NCBI GenBank assembly: GCA_016177225.1
Contig: JACOVQ010000014.1
Coordinates: 1-38,719 of the forward strand
Source of the DNA: Candidatus Zambryskiibacteriota bacterium
GTDB taxonomy: Bacteria > Patescibacteriota > Minisyncoccia > Phycocordibacterales > Zambryskibacteraceae
DNA length: 38,719 nt
Direction of reading: 5' to 3'
Part shown: positions 1-7,821 of the stretch, piece after piece
How the letters are laid out: each line of letters starts with the position of its first letter
Position numbering within the stretch: the first letter of the stretch is position 1
Translations under genes and position numbers: made by a program
The notes under the pieces: model-generated
Seen by the model: the letters and a program-made list of their open reading frames with translations, nothing else
Told to the model about the DNA's origin: nothing
The model's database searches: none

Positions 1-132
1 ATTGGTTCAGTGACTCAAGAAGAAATAGATGAAATCCTTTCCTTCTTGAACGACCGACCGAGAGAATGCATTGGCTTTCAGAGTGCTTCGGAGTATTATT
101 ATTCACTAACTAGTGTCCTACTTGAGGGGTAA
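1..132 (+). CDS. IS30-like transposase, C-terminal fragment (truncated by window start)
   Basis: Frame 1 reads IGSVTQEEIDEILSFLNDRPRECIGFQSASEYYYSLTSVLLEG*, like the IS30 C-terminus (LNxRPRxxxGFxxxxE). Confidence 0.7.
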   Translation: MGSVTQEEIDEILSFLNDRPRECIGFQSASEYYYSLTSVLLEG

Positions 133-241
133 CTGGAGTCCTCATTGCCTGTCTTAATCATAGCATAGTACAATGCTTATGTCAAGGACTTTTTGGTATT
201 TCTAGGCTGAATTATTCAAAATATGGCTAAAAATAGCGATT

Positions 242-1120
242 TTATAGCTCTCTTTCTGCCTTTAAAAACTCATCGAGGTTACCATTCAATACTTTCTCTA
301 CATCGCGGACTTCGACATTTGTTCTGTGGTCTTTGACCATCTTGTAAGGGTGGAGGACGTAAGAGCGGATTTGATTCCCCCACTCGATTTGCGTTGTTTT
401 TGAAATATACATTCCTTTTTCTTTGGCTTTTCGCTCTTCTTCGAGCATTTTGTAGAGTTTGGCCTCAAGCATTCTTTGAGCTTTTTCTTTATTCTGCGCC
501 TGGCTGCGTTCAGATTCTACGTGTACAGAAAGATTGGTAGGAATATGTACAAGACGCACTGCAGTTTCTCTTTTGTTTACATTTTGTCCGCCCGGACCGC
601 TGGCTCTTGAAAGTTCCACTTTCAAGTCTTCCGGCGGGATTTTAACTTCATCTGTTTTTTCAAATTTTGGTATCACTTCCACCATGGCAAAAGAGGTATG
701 ACGCTTCTCGTTAGCGTTGAAGGGAGAGACGCGAACCAGGCGATGCACACCAGATTCATTCTTCAAAGTTCCGTACACTCCCCTACCTTCAATTTCTAAA
801 GTTATATTTCTATATCCGCCATGGTCATTTTCATTTTTATGGATTACCGAGTATACCCATTTTTTATTATTAAAAAGTTTGAGATACATTTCTAAGAGAA
901 TTTTGGCAAAGTCTTCCGCATCATCCCCTCCCGCCCCGGCAAAAATAGTTATGACTGCCGAACCTTTATCATACTTCCCTACTCCTAGAAGCTCGTCTTT
1001 GAGATTTTGCAATTCCTTGATTTCTCTCTGCGCCCTTTCTTTATTATTCCAAAAATCCGCACCGCCCATAGCCGTCTCAAGTTCCTCTATTTTCCTTTTC
1101 AGTTCTTCTTTAGAAGCCAT
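242..1120 (-). CDS. prfB: Peptide chain release factor 2
   Basis: GGQ motif in SRASGPGGQNVNKRETAVRLVHIPTNLSVHVESERSQAQN; AGAGGDDAEDF; shortened N-terminal domain. Confidence 0.93.
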   Translation of the reverse strand: MASKEELKRKIEELETAMGGADFWNNKERAQREIKELQNLKDELLGVGKYDKGSAVITIFAGAGGDDAEDFAKILLEMYLKLFNNKKWVYSVIHKNENDHGGYRNITLEIEGRGVYGTLKNESGVHRLVRVSPFNANEKRHTSFAMVEVIPKFEKTDEVKIPPEDLKVELSRASGPGGQNVNKRETAVRLVHIPTNLSVHVESERSQAQNKEKAQRMLEAKLYKMLEEERKAKEKGMYISKTTQIEWGNQIRSYVLHPYKMVKDHRTNVEVRDVEKVLNGNLDEFLKAEREL

Positions 1121-1122
1121 GA

Positions 1123-1194
1123 GCCACCTCCCAGGATCGAACTGGGGGCCTCAGTCTTACGAAGACCGCGCTCTGCCAACTGAGCTAAGGTGGC
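1123..1194 (-). tRNA. tRNA-Thr(CGT)
   Basis: Cloverleaf GCCACCT...AGGTGGC, anticodon loop TTCGTAA, T-loop TTCGATC. Confidence 0.93.
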
Positions 1195-1221
1195 ACCTTA
1201 CCACTTTACCAAATTTTAAAA

Positions 1222-1593
1222 TTATAAGTATTTGGCATATATTCCAGCCAATATGGGAATAATATATAAAATAAAAAGAATGATATTTATTAGATAGTCT
1301 TTTATTTCAAGCTTGAATACAGAGCGACTGAAATAGCCGAGAAAACTCTGTTCTGCATACACCTTCTTCCCTTCTTTTTTAAGAGCACTCTTTTCCCATA
1401 CGGTAAGAGGGCAACCCGGGAAAATACGCCAGGATAAGACGATGCAACCAACAAGACCAGCCGTTATGAATAAATATAAGTCGGAAGAGAAAAAATTTAC
1501 ATACTTAACGGCCAATAAAGGTGACGTAAGCGAAAAGAGCATCAATATGACAAAAGATGTCAGGTGAAGCCTGAAATAAAATCTAGATGACAT
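1222..1593 (-). CDS. Small membrane protein
   Basis: 123-aa ORF with several hydrophobic segments, in line with the downstream sigma-factor gene group. Confidence 0.5.
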   Translation of the reverse strand: MSSRFYFRLHLTSFVILMLFSLTSPLLAVKYVNFFSSDLYLFITAGLVGCIVLSWRIFPGCPLTVWEKSALKKEGKKVYAEQSFLGYFSRSVFKLEIKDYLINIILFILYIIPILAGIYAKYL

Positions 1594-1603
1594 ATAACGG
1601 ATA

Positions 1604-1921
1604 TTATACCTGCATCAATTCTTTTAGCCGGCTTACATTACCAAAATTACGCAATGAAAAAATCGCTATCATACCCGCAGTTAAGATTATGGACTGAACT
1701 AGATGCTCGGTATGGAAAAACGCCATAAGAAAATAACCGGAGAAATCGCCGGAAGCAATCATGTTTGAGAATACGCTTGGAACAGATACGAATATAGATA
1801 GAACAATGGCGAGCATGGAAAATAGAGAAAGTTCCGCTACAAAAGGGCTCTTTAATTTGCGTATTAAACACCACGCACATACGCGCACCATTATTCTGTT
1901 CCTTAAACTTAGTATTTTCAT
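1604..1921 (-). CDS. Small membrane protein, start overlaps the sigma factor stop
   Basis: 105-aa hydrophobic ORF overlapping the ECF gene end by 4 nt. Confidence 0.5.
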   Translation of the reverse strand: MKILSLRNRIMVRVCAWCLIRKLKSPFVAELSLFSMLAIVLSIFVSVPSVFSNMIASGDFSGYFLMAFFHTEHLVQSIILTAGMIAIFSLRNFGNVSRLKELMQV

Positions 1922-2430
1922 ATTAGTTTTACTGCTATATCTTTAAACTGCTTCTTCGCTCGATAAAGGCCTGATTTTACCGCCCCAAGAGAAGTATTTT
2001 CCAAAACGGCAATTTCTTTATAATTTTTCCCTTCAAAAAAATAGAGGGACAGCAATCTGGAAAACTTAGCCGGCAGTCGAGAAAGAACTGACTGGACTAG
2101 CGAAGATTGTTCATTGTCTAAGAAATCGTCCCCGTTGCTGAAGACATCCATATCTTCAAGCTCTACTGTTTTTTTCGACGTGTAACCGTAACAGGTATTG
2201 GTCAGAATTTTATACGCCCATGAGCTGAAGCTCGCGCCGCCTCTGTATGAAAATTTATGCGCATACCTATATATCCTAATAAAAGTATCTTGCACCGCAT
2301 CTTCCGCCATATCGGGAGAATGAAGAATGCCGACAGCTTTTCGCAAAAAAGGCTTTTGGTACTTATCTACCAGCATGCCAAACATTGATGGAGAACTCCG
2401 AGATTCTTGAAGTATTTGTTCATCCGACAT
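1918..2430 (-). CDS. ECF-type RNA polymerase sigma factor
   Basis: Region 2 (DMAEDAVQDTFIRIYRYAHKF...FSSWAYKILTN) and region 4 (LPAKFSRLLSLYFFEGKNYKEIAVLENTSLGAVKSGLYRAKKQ). Confidence 0.88.
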   Translation of the reverse strand: MSDEQILQESRSSPSMFGMLVDKYQKPFLRKAVGILHSPDMAEDAVQDTFIRIYRYAHKFSYRGGASFSSWAYKILTNTCYGYTSKKTVELEDMDVFSNGDDFLDNEQSSLVQSVLSRLPAKFSRLLSLYFFEGKNYKEIAVLENTSLGAVKSGLYRAKKQFKDIAVKLI

Positions 2431-2468
2431 TCATCTATTATAACTCATCCAGAAACCAAAAAGTTGTA

Positions 2469-3869
2469 TTATTTATTTTTAGAGAATATAACTATGTAGT
2501 TGTCCATGAAAACGGCTTTCCAATCTTTGTCTTCGGCGCGTTCGGCAAGAAACTTCTGCCCCCACGGTGTGTAGTCGCGATGCGAGAATATTATGGTGTT
2601 GAATTCGTATTGCTCGTCTAATTTGCGCCAAGCTGACTCATCTTCTTGAGCTGGCACATAAATTTCTTCAAAAAACTTCTTTGTATAAGCCTCCGGCCGG
2701 TTATCGACAAAAACTTTTTCACTCGGATAAAGGCTATAAATCAGATAGCTTCCCACGTCGTAATTATTAAATATCGGGCTTTTGATATCGCGAGATGTGA
2801 TAAATACTCGAGCATTCAGAACATCTGGCGCTAACCCCCAACCAACGTTCCGAATGTCTTTCAATCCAAAAGACACGAGCAGAACAATGATTAATATGGA
2901 AGAGCCTAGGACTATGTCTCTGCCAATTTTTGAAAAGAATAATTGATACGCGTAAGATAGGAAAACTAGCGCAAAGAGTCCGAAAATTGGGAAATGCCTG
3001 ATACCGAGATACGCCATGCTTAAAGTGGCGAGGGTCGGCAATAAAATTGATATTGGAGGTTTTGTGCATTTGTATAGCAATAGTCCAAGTGAGATTAGCG
3101 TAGCGCCGGCAATTATTTTAAAAAGCAGAAAATGCTCGCCGGCCGTAAAGCCGATATTTTCGAGAAAACGTACGGACTGATTCTCCACTATTCTATAGCC
3201 ATAATCTTTAAAAATGAGAAAAGGGTAAAGAAGAATCTTGTAACCGAATGGATTAATCAGGGCCAGAATGGCTGAAACAATAGTAATTTTATAGAATTTT
3301 TTGAAATCTTCGAGACAAAAACTGCCCAAAATCATAAAGCCAAAAATAAAACCGATATGCAGATTGACCCAAAGCATCATTAGTATAGGTAACGCCCAGA
3401 TATATTTTCTGAAAAATAAAATGTTTAAAAACACTCCGCTTAAAAGAAGACTGAATACTTCCGGCCGAACTTCGGCCCTAGAGACAAGAATGGGAGCAAG
3501 GACAATTGTAAAAAATGATGCAATATAAAAGCTAGAAAGTTTTCTTGCTACATTCCAAAAAAGAAATATGGCTCCCAAACTTCCCAAAACATAAAATACC
3601 GAAAGACCAGTAAAGCCGAAAAGCTTATGGATAAAATAAAAAATCACACCGCTTGCCCAATGGTGATTGACGAAAGGCGCATCCGGCATGGTGTAAGAGT
3701 AGAAATTAGTGTGAAGCAGAGCGAGTTTTGCGGCAAGCGGCGCCTCCACCAAAATTTTGCCGTTAGTAATATGCCGGCCAATATCAGCGGTTACCAAGTC
3801 AATCTTTTGTGAGAGAAAAATTCCGCACCATAGGATGATAAAAATAATGGTAAGCGCTTTAAGCCGCAT
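2469..3869 (-). CDS. Polytopic membrane protein, GT-C glycosyltransferase-like
   Basis: Many hydrophobic segments with a soluble C-terminus; start set at MRLKALTI because the longer ORF runs into a tRNA. Confidence 0.55.
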   Translation of the reverse strand: MRLKALTIIFIILWCGIFLSQKIDLVTADIGRHITNGKILVEAPLAAKLALLHTNFYSYTMPDAPFVNHHWASGVIFYFIHKLFGFTGLSVFYVLGSLGAIFLFWNVARKLSSFYIASFFTIVLAPILVSRAEVRPEVFSLLLSGVFLNILFFRKYIWALPILMMLWVNLHIGFIFGFMILGSFCLEDFKKFYKITIVSAILALINPFGYKILLYPFLIFKDYGYRIVENQSVRFLENIGFTAGEHFLLFKIIAGATLISLGLLLYKCTKPPISILLPTLATLSMAYLGIRHFPIFGLFALVFLSYAYQLFFSKIGRDIVLGSSILIIVLLVSFGLKDIRNVGWGLAPDVLNARVFITSRDIKSPIFNNYDVGSYLIYSLYPSEKVFVDNRPEAYTKKFFEEIYVPAQEDESAWRKLDEQYEFNTIIFSHRDYTPWGQKFLAERAEDKDWKAVFMDNYIVIFSKNK

Positions 3870-3872
3870 GGA

Positions 3873-3944
3873 GCCAAGACGGAGGATCGAACTCCGGACC
3901 TCATCCTTACCATGGATGTGCTCTGCCAACTGAGCTATCTTGGC
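3873..3944 (-). tRNA. tRNA-Thr(GGT)
   Basis: GCCAAGA...TCTTGGC acceptor, anticodon loop ATGGTAA, T-loop TTCGATC. Confidence 0.93.
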
Positions 3945-4248
3945 ACGAGCTTAATCTTATAAAAATAAAGAGGTTTTACAAGTTTAATATGGCAAGGCAA
4001 GACCTTTGAAAATTTCCGCGACCTCCACTCGGAGCCAAGCTCCTCCGTGCTTCAAGTCCCAACATTACTCATGCTGAAACATAAGAAAAAGCGGAACCTA
4101 ACCCGCTCTTTCTTAGCTTTGCGCGACCTAGTGAACAACGTAAGAACCAGTCTCAAGAATTATGACGGCCTTATATACATTCCGGACCTTAAATTGTACA
4201 TGGCGTTTGAGGTAAAACAGCCTATCAAGAATAAGGAGATGGGTGGGT

Positions 4249-5235
4249 CTACCAATACATCTCGTCCTCGCCACGCTTTAAAAGCGTCTTGAATATTTTA
4301 CTACCCAATTTTGGTTCGACAGAGTGGATAAAAGCAGCGAAACCTTCAAGTCCCCACCCACCATAAGCTACCTGTGAAAATCTGCTTGGGTAAGTATTTT
4401 TGTCTATGGCTCGTTTTATTGCCTTGGCCCAGTGGTCCATAAACCCATATTTCTTAATGTAATAAAGCTCTAATCGTAATCTTCTCTTAAATTTCTTGGA
4501 CAATCTCGGACGTTTATCTACAACCGATAGTCCTGTCACATACTGAGGGCCACCTCGGCGATAAATACGGTACTTGTTTTCATTAATTTCAAAACCATAT
4601 TTAATAAGGATATTCTTAATTTCCTCTTTTGAGGGGATTTCTTTATTTGAGGATAAGGTTATATCGTCAGCATATCTTGTATAGATTAGTCCATGCTCAT
4701 TAGCTAGATTTTTAAAGTCTTCATCTAAATCAAGACAAGCTATGTTAGATAGCACAGGACTTGTGGCAAAACCAGCAGCAAGCACCCCATCCACAGTTAC
4801 TAATTCAGTAAGTTTTCCTGCAATTTTATCTTGAAAGCCAACTTTAATGAATATTCCATGCACTTCTTTAAAAGTTATTGATTCAAAGAAATGCTTAATA
4901 TCTATGTTAGTCACACTTTTCTTTTGGGTATGCTGTTGAGCGTTTGTAATTATTGATCTCCTCTTCACAAATCCATGAACAGAATCTGGTATCCGATGTG
5001 AATACCACTCGTACAGAAATGCCGATAGTGTTCTTAGAAAAATTCTATATGGATCAGACTTGGTGAAAACTATTTTCCTGTATTCACCACTTCTGTTCTT
5101 AAGCATCAATACTCTTGCAACTAATTCATCATGATTATCTATAAAGCCCTGCAGCATCTCTTCAGATACGTCAAAAAGAGAAGCTAATTCAATGAGAGTC
5201 TTTATTCTTTCAATATTAATTCCTACTGGGTGCAT
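4249..5235 (-). CDS. Retron-type reverse transcriptase
   Basis: NAQQH (retron NAxxH), AGFATSPVLSNIACLDLD, YTRYADDITLS, QYVTGLSV (retron VTGL). Confidence 0.9.
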   Translation of the reverse strand: MHPVGINIERIKTLIELASLFDVSEEMLQGFIDNHDELVARVLMLKNRSGEYRKIVFTKSDPYRIFLRTLSAFLYEWYSHRIPDSVHGFVKRRSIITNAQQHTQKKSVTNIDIKHFFESITFKEVHGIFIKVGFQDKIAGKLTELVTVDGVLAAGFATSPVLSNIACLDLDEDFKNLANEHGLIYTRYADDITLSSNKEIPSKEEIKNILIKYGFEINENKYRIYRRGGPQYVTGLSVVDKRPRLSKKFKRRLRLELYYIKKYGFMDHWAKAIKRAIDKNTYPSRFSQVAYGGWGLEGFAAFIHSVEPKLGSKIFKTLLKRGEDEMYW

Positions 5236-5252
5236 GGTGACGTATATAATGC

Positions 5253-5334
5253 GAAACCCCCAGCTAGGAAAAACAAGAAGATTCGTAACTACAGGCGCGA
5301 ACTCACGCCTTCGTATTGTTTAGCCGGGGGTTTC
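5253..5334 (-). ncRNA. Candidate retron ncRNA (msr/msd-like foldback) upstream of the RT
   Basis: Minus strand GAAACCCCCGGCTA...TAGCTGGGGGTTTC: 14-bp stem with one G-U pair, enclosing 54 nt with inner hairpin AGGCGTGAGTTCGCGCCT; sits between the DUF3800-like stop and the RT start. Confidence 0.65.
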
Positions 5335-5346
5335 TCCAGTATTCTA

Positions 5347-6039
5347 TCATTTTTGACCCAGAAAATTTACAATGTCTTCTCCGCGTTCATACCTGAACTT
5401 TTTACCTTTTTCAGACATTAAAATAAGGCCAACCTTATTGCCTATTAGCTTGAGAGAATCAGCAGACCATGAATTCCCTTGCATGCAGTGGTTTACAAAT
5501 CCCAGGAAATAATCCGGTAAGAAAGTTAGTGGTTCCTCCTCCTTGGTCACAACTTGAATTTCCATATCTCTGCAGAGGGGTATAGTTTCTAGAATTTTCG
5601 TAAAAAAATTCCTATCTAAATTTGATTTGTCTGTTAGGTTTTCAAATTTAACTAAATATTCTATATCAGATCCATATCTTTTAGAGAATTTCATCTTCAA
5701 CGGTTTTAGTAGCTCTGGCAATAAGGTCTGGTAAACAAATGTATCTTTCTCTTGTTTTGTCGAAAAAATAGCCTTTTTATTTATAGCTAGATAGGTGGAT
5801 ATGGGCATCTTGTATATCCATGACGACAAACTTTGCCGTGCTCCAATACTATCTTCGTTATAATGGAAAGTTTTAGTTTGAGCGCGGTAAACATTAATTG
5901 CAGGATCTATTGCTATCTGGCGCATCTGATCGTTAAGCAGAGAGATGTTCTCCTCTCCATGAACACATACAATGCATACAGAACAACAGTCTTTGATATA
6001 GCATTCATCAACCAGCATCAAAACCTTCTCCTTTTTCAT
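5347..6039 (-). CDS. DUF3800-like (RNase H-fold-like) protein, putative retron effector
   Basis: N-terminal MLVDECYI and C-terminal FLPDYFLGFVNHCM resemble the DUF3800 acidic motifs; same strand, directly upstream of the foldback and RT. Confidence 0.6.
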   Translation of the reverse strand: MKKEKVLMLVDECYIKDCCSVCIVCVHGEENISLLNDQMRQIAIDPAINVYRAQTKTFHYNEDSIGARQSLSSWIYKMPISTYLAINKKAIFSTKQEKDTFVYQTLLPELLKPLKMKFSKRYGSDIEYLVKFENLTDKSNLDRNFFTKILETIPLCRDMEIQVVTKEEEPLTFLPDYFLGFVNHCMQGNSWSADSLKLIGNKVGLILMSEKGKKFRYERGEDIVNFLGQK

Positions 6040-6053
6040 TTCTATTTTTAACT

Positions 6054-6200
6054 TTAATAAACTAAGTAACCTTTTAGCTTATCAACATAAGGCTGCTTCT
6101 TTTCTGTGGTCGACCAATAGGTGTTCTGGTCATTAAGGTAATAGTTATCTCTTTCATAGCGCGACAAAATATTGAGGTATTCTGTCTGGTATATTTTCAT
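6054..6200 (-). CDS. 48-aa small ORF, coupled to the upstream nucleotidyltransferase
   Basis: MKIYQTEYLNILSRYERDNYYLNDQNTYWSTTEKKQPYVDKLKGYLVY*; ATGA overlap with the upstream stop; below the ORF-track cutoff. Confidence 0.55.
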   Translation of the reverse strand: MKIYQTEYLNILSRYERDNYYLNDQNTYWSTTEKKQPYVDKLKGYLVY

Positions 6201-6649
6201 ATTATTTTCTCTATCGCTTCAATTTTAGTTTTAGTGCTAGTTAGTTTTTTCTGCTGACTCTCTTGATTTCTTTTATATACTAGCAAATAATCTTTTAGAG
6301 CTAATTCCTTGAATTTTACTCCATCAATTTCTGTAATCTTTAGCTTTTCTATGTCAATCTCCAACTTAATCAAGTCACTTTCTGGCTCAAACCCAACAGA
6401 GCCTTCCCCTTTTGTAAATTCGTGAGGATACGAAGCATCTTGTTTATAATTAACTTCGGCTAAAATTCTCATTAATTCTTCAAGATTATTAATTAAAATT
6501 TTGTTTGGAATGATAATATCAATATCATTTATCTTGTCTAATTGACCAGTAATTCTGTATAGACCGAGGGAACCGTATAACACAGGAACTATTCCGTGTT
6601 TATTAAGTGCTTTCGCTATCTCTAGAAAACTCTGAAATTTCTTATCCAT
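6197..6649 (-). CDS. Nucleotidyltransferase-like protein
   Basis: LYGSLGLYRITGQLDKINDIDIIIPN resembles the NTase GS...DxD core. Confidence 0.65.
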   Translation of the reverse strand: MDKKFQSFLEIAKALNKHGIVPVLYGSLGLYRITGQLDKINDIDIIIPNKILINNLEELMRILAEVNYKQDASYPHEFTKGEGSVGFEPESDLIKLEIDIEKLKITEIDGVKFKELALKDYLLVYKRNQESQQKKLTSTKTKIEAIEKII

Positions 6650-6722
6650 AATAAAAAGTATACCAAGTTAGAACTGAATAATCCTTATGATGTAATGACT
6701 TAATAAGAAAAACTTGCTTTGC

Positions 6723-6795
6723 GCGAGTGATGGGACTTGAACCCACGGCCTCTTCCGTGACAGGGAAGCGCTCTAACCAGCTGAGCTACACCCGC
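6723..6795 (-). tRNA. tRNA-Asp(GTC)
   Basis: GCGGGTG...CACTCGC acceptor, anticodon loop CTGTCAC, T-loop TTCAAGT. Confidence 0.92.
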
Positions 6796-6862
6796 ATTGC
6801 GTTACAAATTAACAGATTTTTTAGTCTTAATCAATTTGCTTGCACTGAACTCGTTGAAGTGT

Positions 6863-6934
6863 GCCGGGGGTGGGGATCGAACCCACGACCTGTGGTTTAT
6901 GATTCCACTGCTCTACCAACTAAGCTACCCCGAC
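6863..6934 (-). tRNA. tRNA-Met(CAT), elongator type
   Basis: GTCGGGG...CCCCGGC acceptor, anticodon loop ATCATAA, T-loop TTCGATC. Confidence 0.85.
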
Positions 6935-7617
6935 ATTGTTTCTCTTTTTAGAGATTCTACCAATCCTAACATTTTATACTTCAAGTGTTTACCCCTGCGT
7001 ACAAAGAGCCTACATACTCCAAAATAAGTATCATAATTGTCATAGATTTTCTTTATTTGAGTTTTGACAAAATAAGGTTTTCTTATTTGAGAATTATCCA
7101 AATTTAACAATTTTTTCCAAAAAATCAATACTTTATCAATTCTTTTCCTATGAATTTCATTTATTTGGATTCCACAAACCAAATCTTCTTGAGGCACATC
7201 CATAACTGATATTAGAAAATTTTTCATAAATAAAACCATCTGAGGGTCAGAATTAACAAATACAAATGTACTCGTAGACTCGGATTTTGAACCTTCACAC
7301 CAATACAGCGCTGAAGCAACCAAAGACATGTCTCTTTTTGAAACTTCTCTAATCGTCTTTCTTGCCCATTCATTTGCGGATTCAATTATTTCTAACTTTT
7401 TTCTTTTGTTTGCCTCTGCTCCCATTCTCTGACCTGTAGTAACTGACACGCCTTTATTTTTTCTAAGTTTCTCAAACTGAGATGAAGTTAAAATAATATC
7501 TCTACACCAGAGACTTATAGTGCTTTTAGAAGCCTCTAATTGTCTTGAAATTACTACTATTGACTCTCCGCCCTCTCTCATTTTGCGAGCCTGTATCCTC
7601 AAATCGTATTTAGCCAT
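6925..7617 (-). CDS. HTH protein with LAGLIDADG-like C-terminal region
   Basis: HTH-like ARKMREGGESIVVISRQLEASKSTISLWCRDI; ALYWCEGSKSES..FVNSDPQMVLFMKNFL...RKPYFVK..FGVCRLFVR; start set at MAKYDLR. Confidence 0.6.
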   Translation of the reverse strand: MAKYDLRIQARKMREGGESIVVISRQLEASKSTISLWCRDIILTSSQFEKLRKNKGVSVTTGQRMGAEANKRKKLEIIESANEWARKTIREVSKRDMSLVASALYWCEGSKSESTSTFVFVNSDPQMVLFMKNFLISVMDVPQEDLVCGIQINEIHRKRIDKVLIFWKKLLNLDNSQIRKPYFVKTQIKKIYDNYDTYFGVCRLFVRRGKHLKYKMLGLVESLKRETMSG

Positions 7618-7665
7618 ATACAACATTATCTCATAAGTTCTAATACAATGTGCAGATTTATGTGG

Positions 7666-7702
7666 ATAACAAAACAGCGCAATCATTGCGCTGTTTTGTT
7701 AT
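7666..7702. terminator. Perfect 18-bp inverted repeat with 1-nt centre, likely terminator 3' of tRNA-fMet
   Basis: ATAACAAAACAGCGCAAT-C-ATTGCGCTGTTTTGTTAT, starting 6 nt past the tRNA 3' end. Confidence 0.7.
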
Positions 7703-7708
7703 TACTTG

Positions 7709-7779
7709 TTGCGGGGGCCGGTACCGCCCCGGCTCCTACAGGTTATGAGCCTGTCGAGGTACTATTCCTCCACCCCGCT
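7709..7779 (-). tRNA. Initiator tRNA-fMet(CAT) with non-canonical D- and T-loops
   Basis: A1-A72 mismatch, GCGGGG/CCCCGC acceptor, ACAGG-CTCATAA-CCTGT anticodon arm; D-loop AATAGTA; T-arm GCCGG-GGCGGTA-CCGGC. Confidence 0.8.
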
Positions 7780-7821
7780 AACGTACAATTATACGCCTTT
7801 TTGCCAAATTTGCAACCAAAT

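Noticed and set aside
717-1262. Plus-strand ORF over prfB and a tRNA
   Set aside because: Antisense to prfB and running through a tRNA gene.
4047-4292. Plus-strand 81-aa ORF next to the retron RT
   Set aside because: Partly antisense to the RT 3' end, no recognisable domain, no clear RBS; could be a decayed fragment but not supported.
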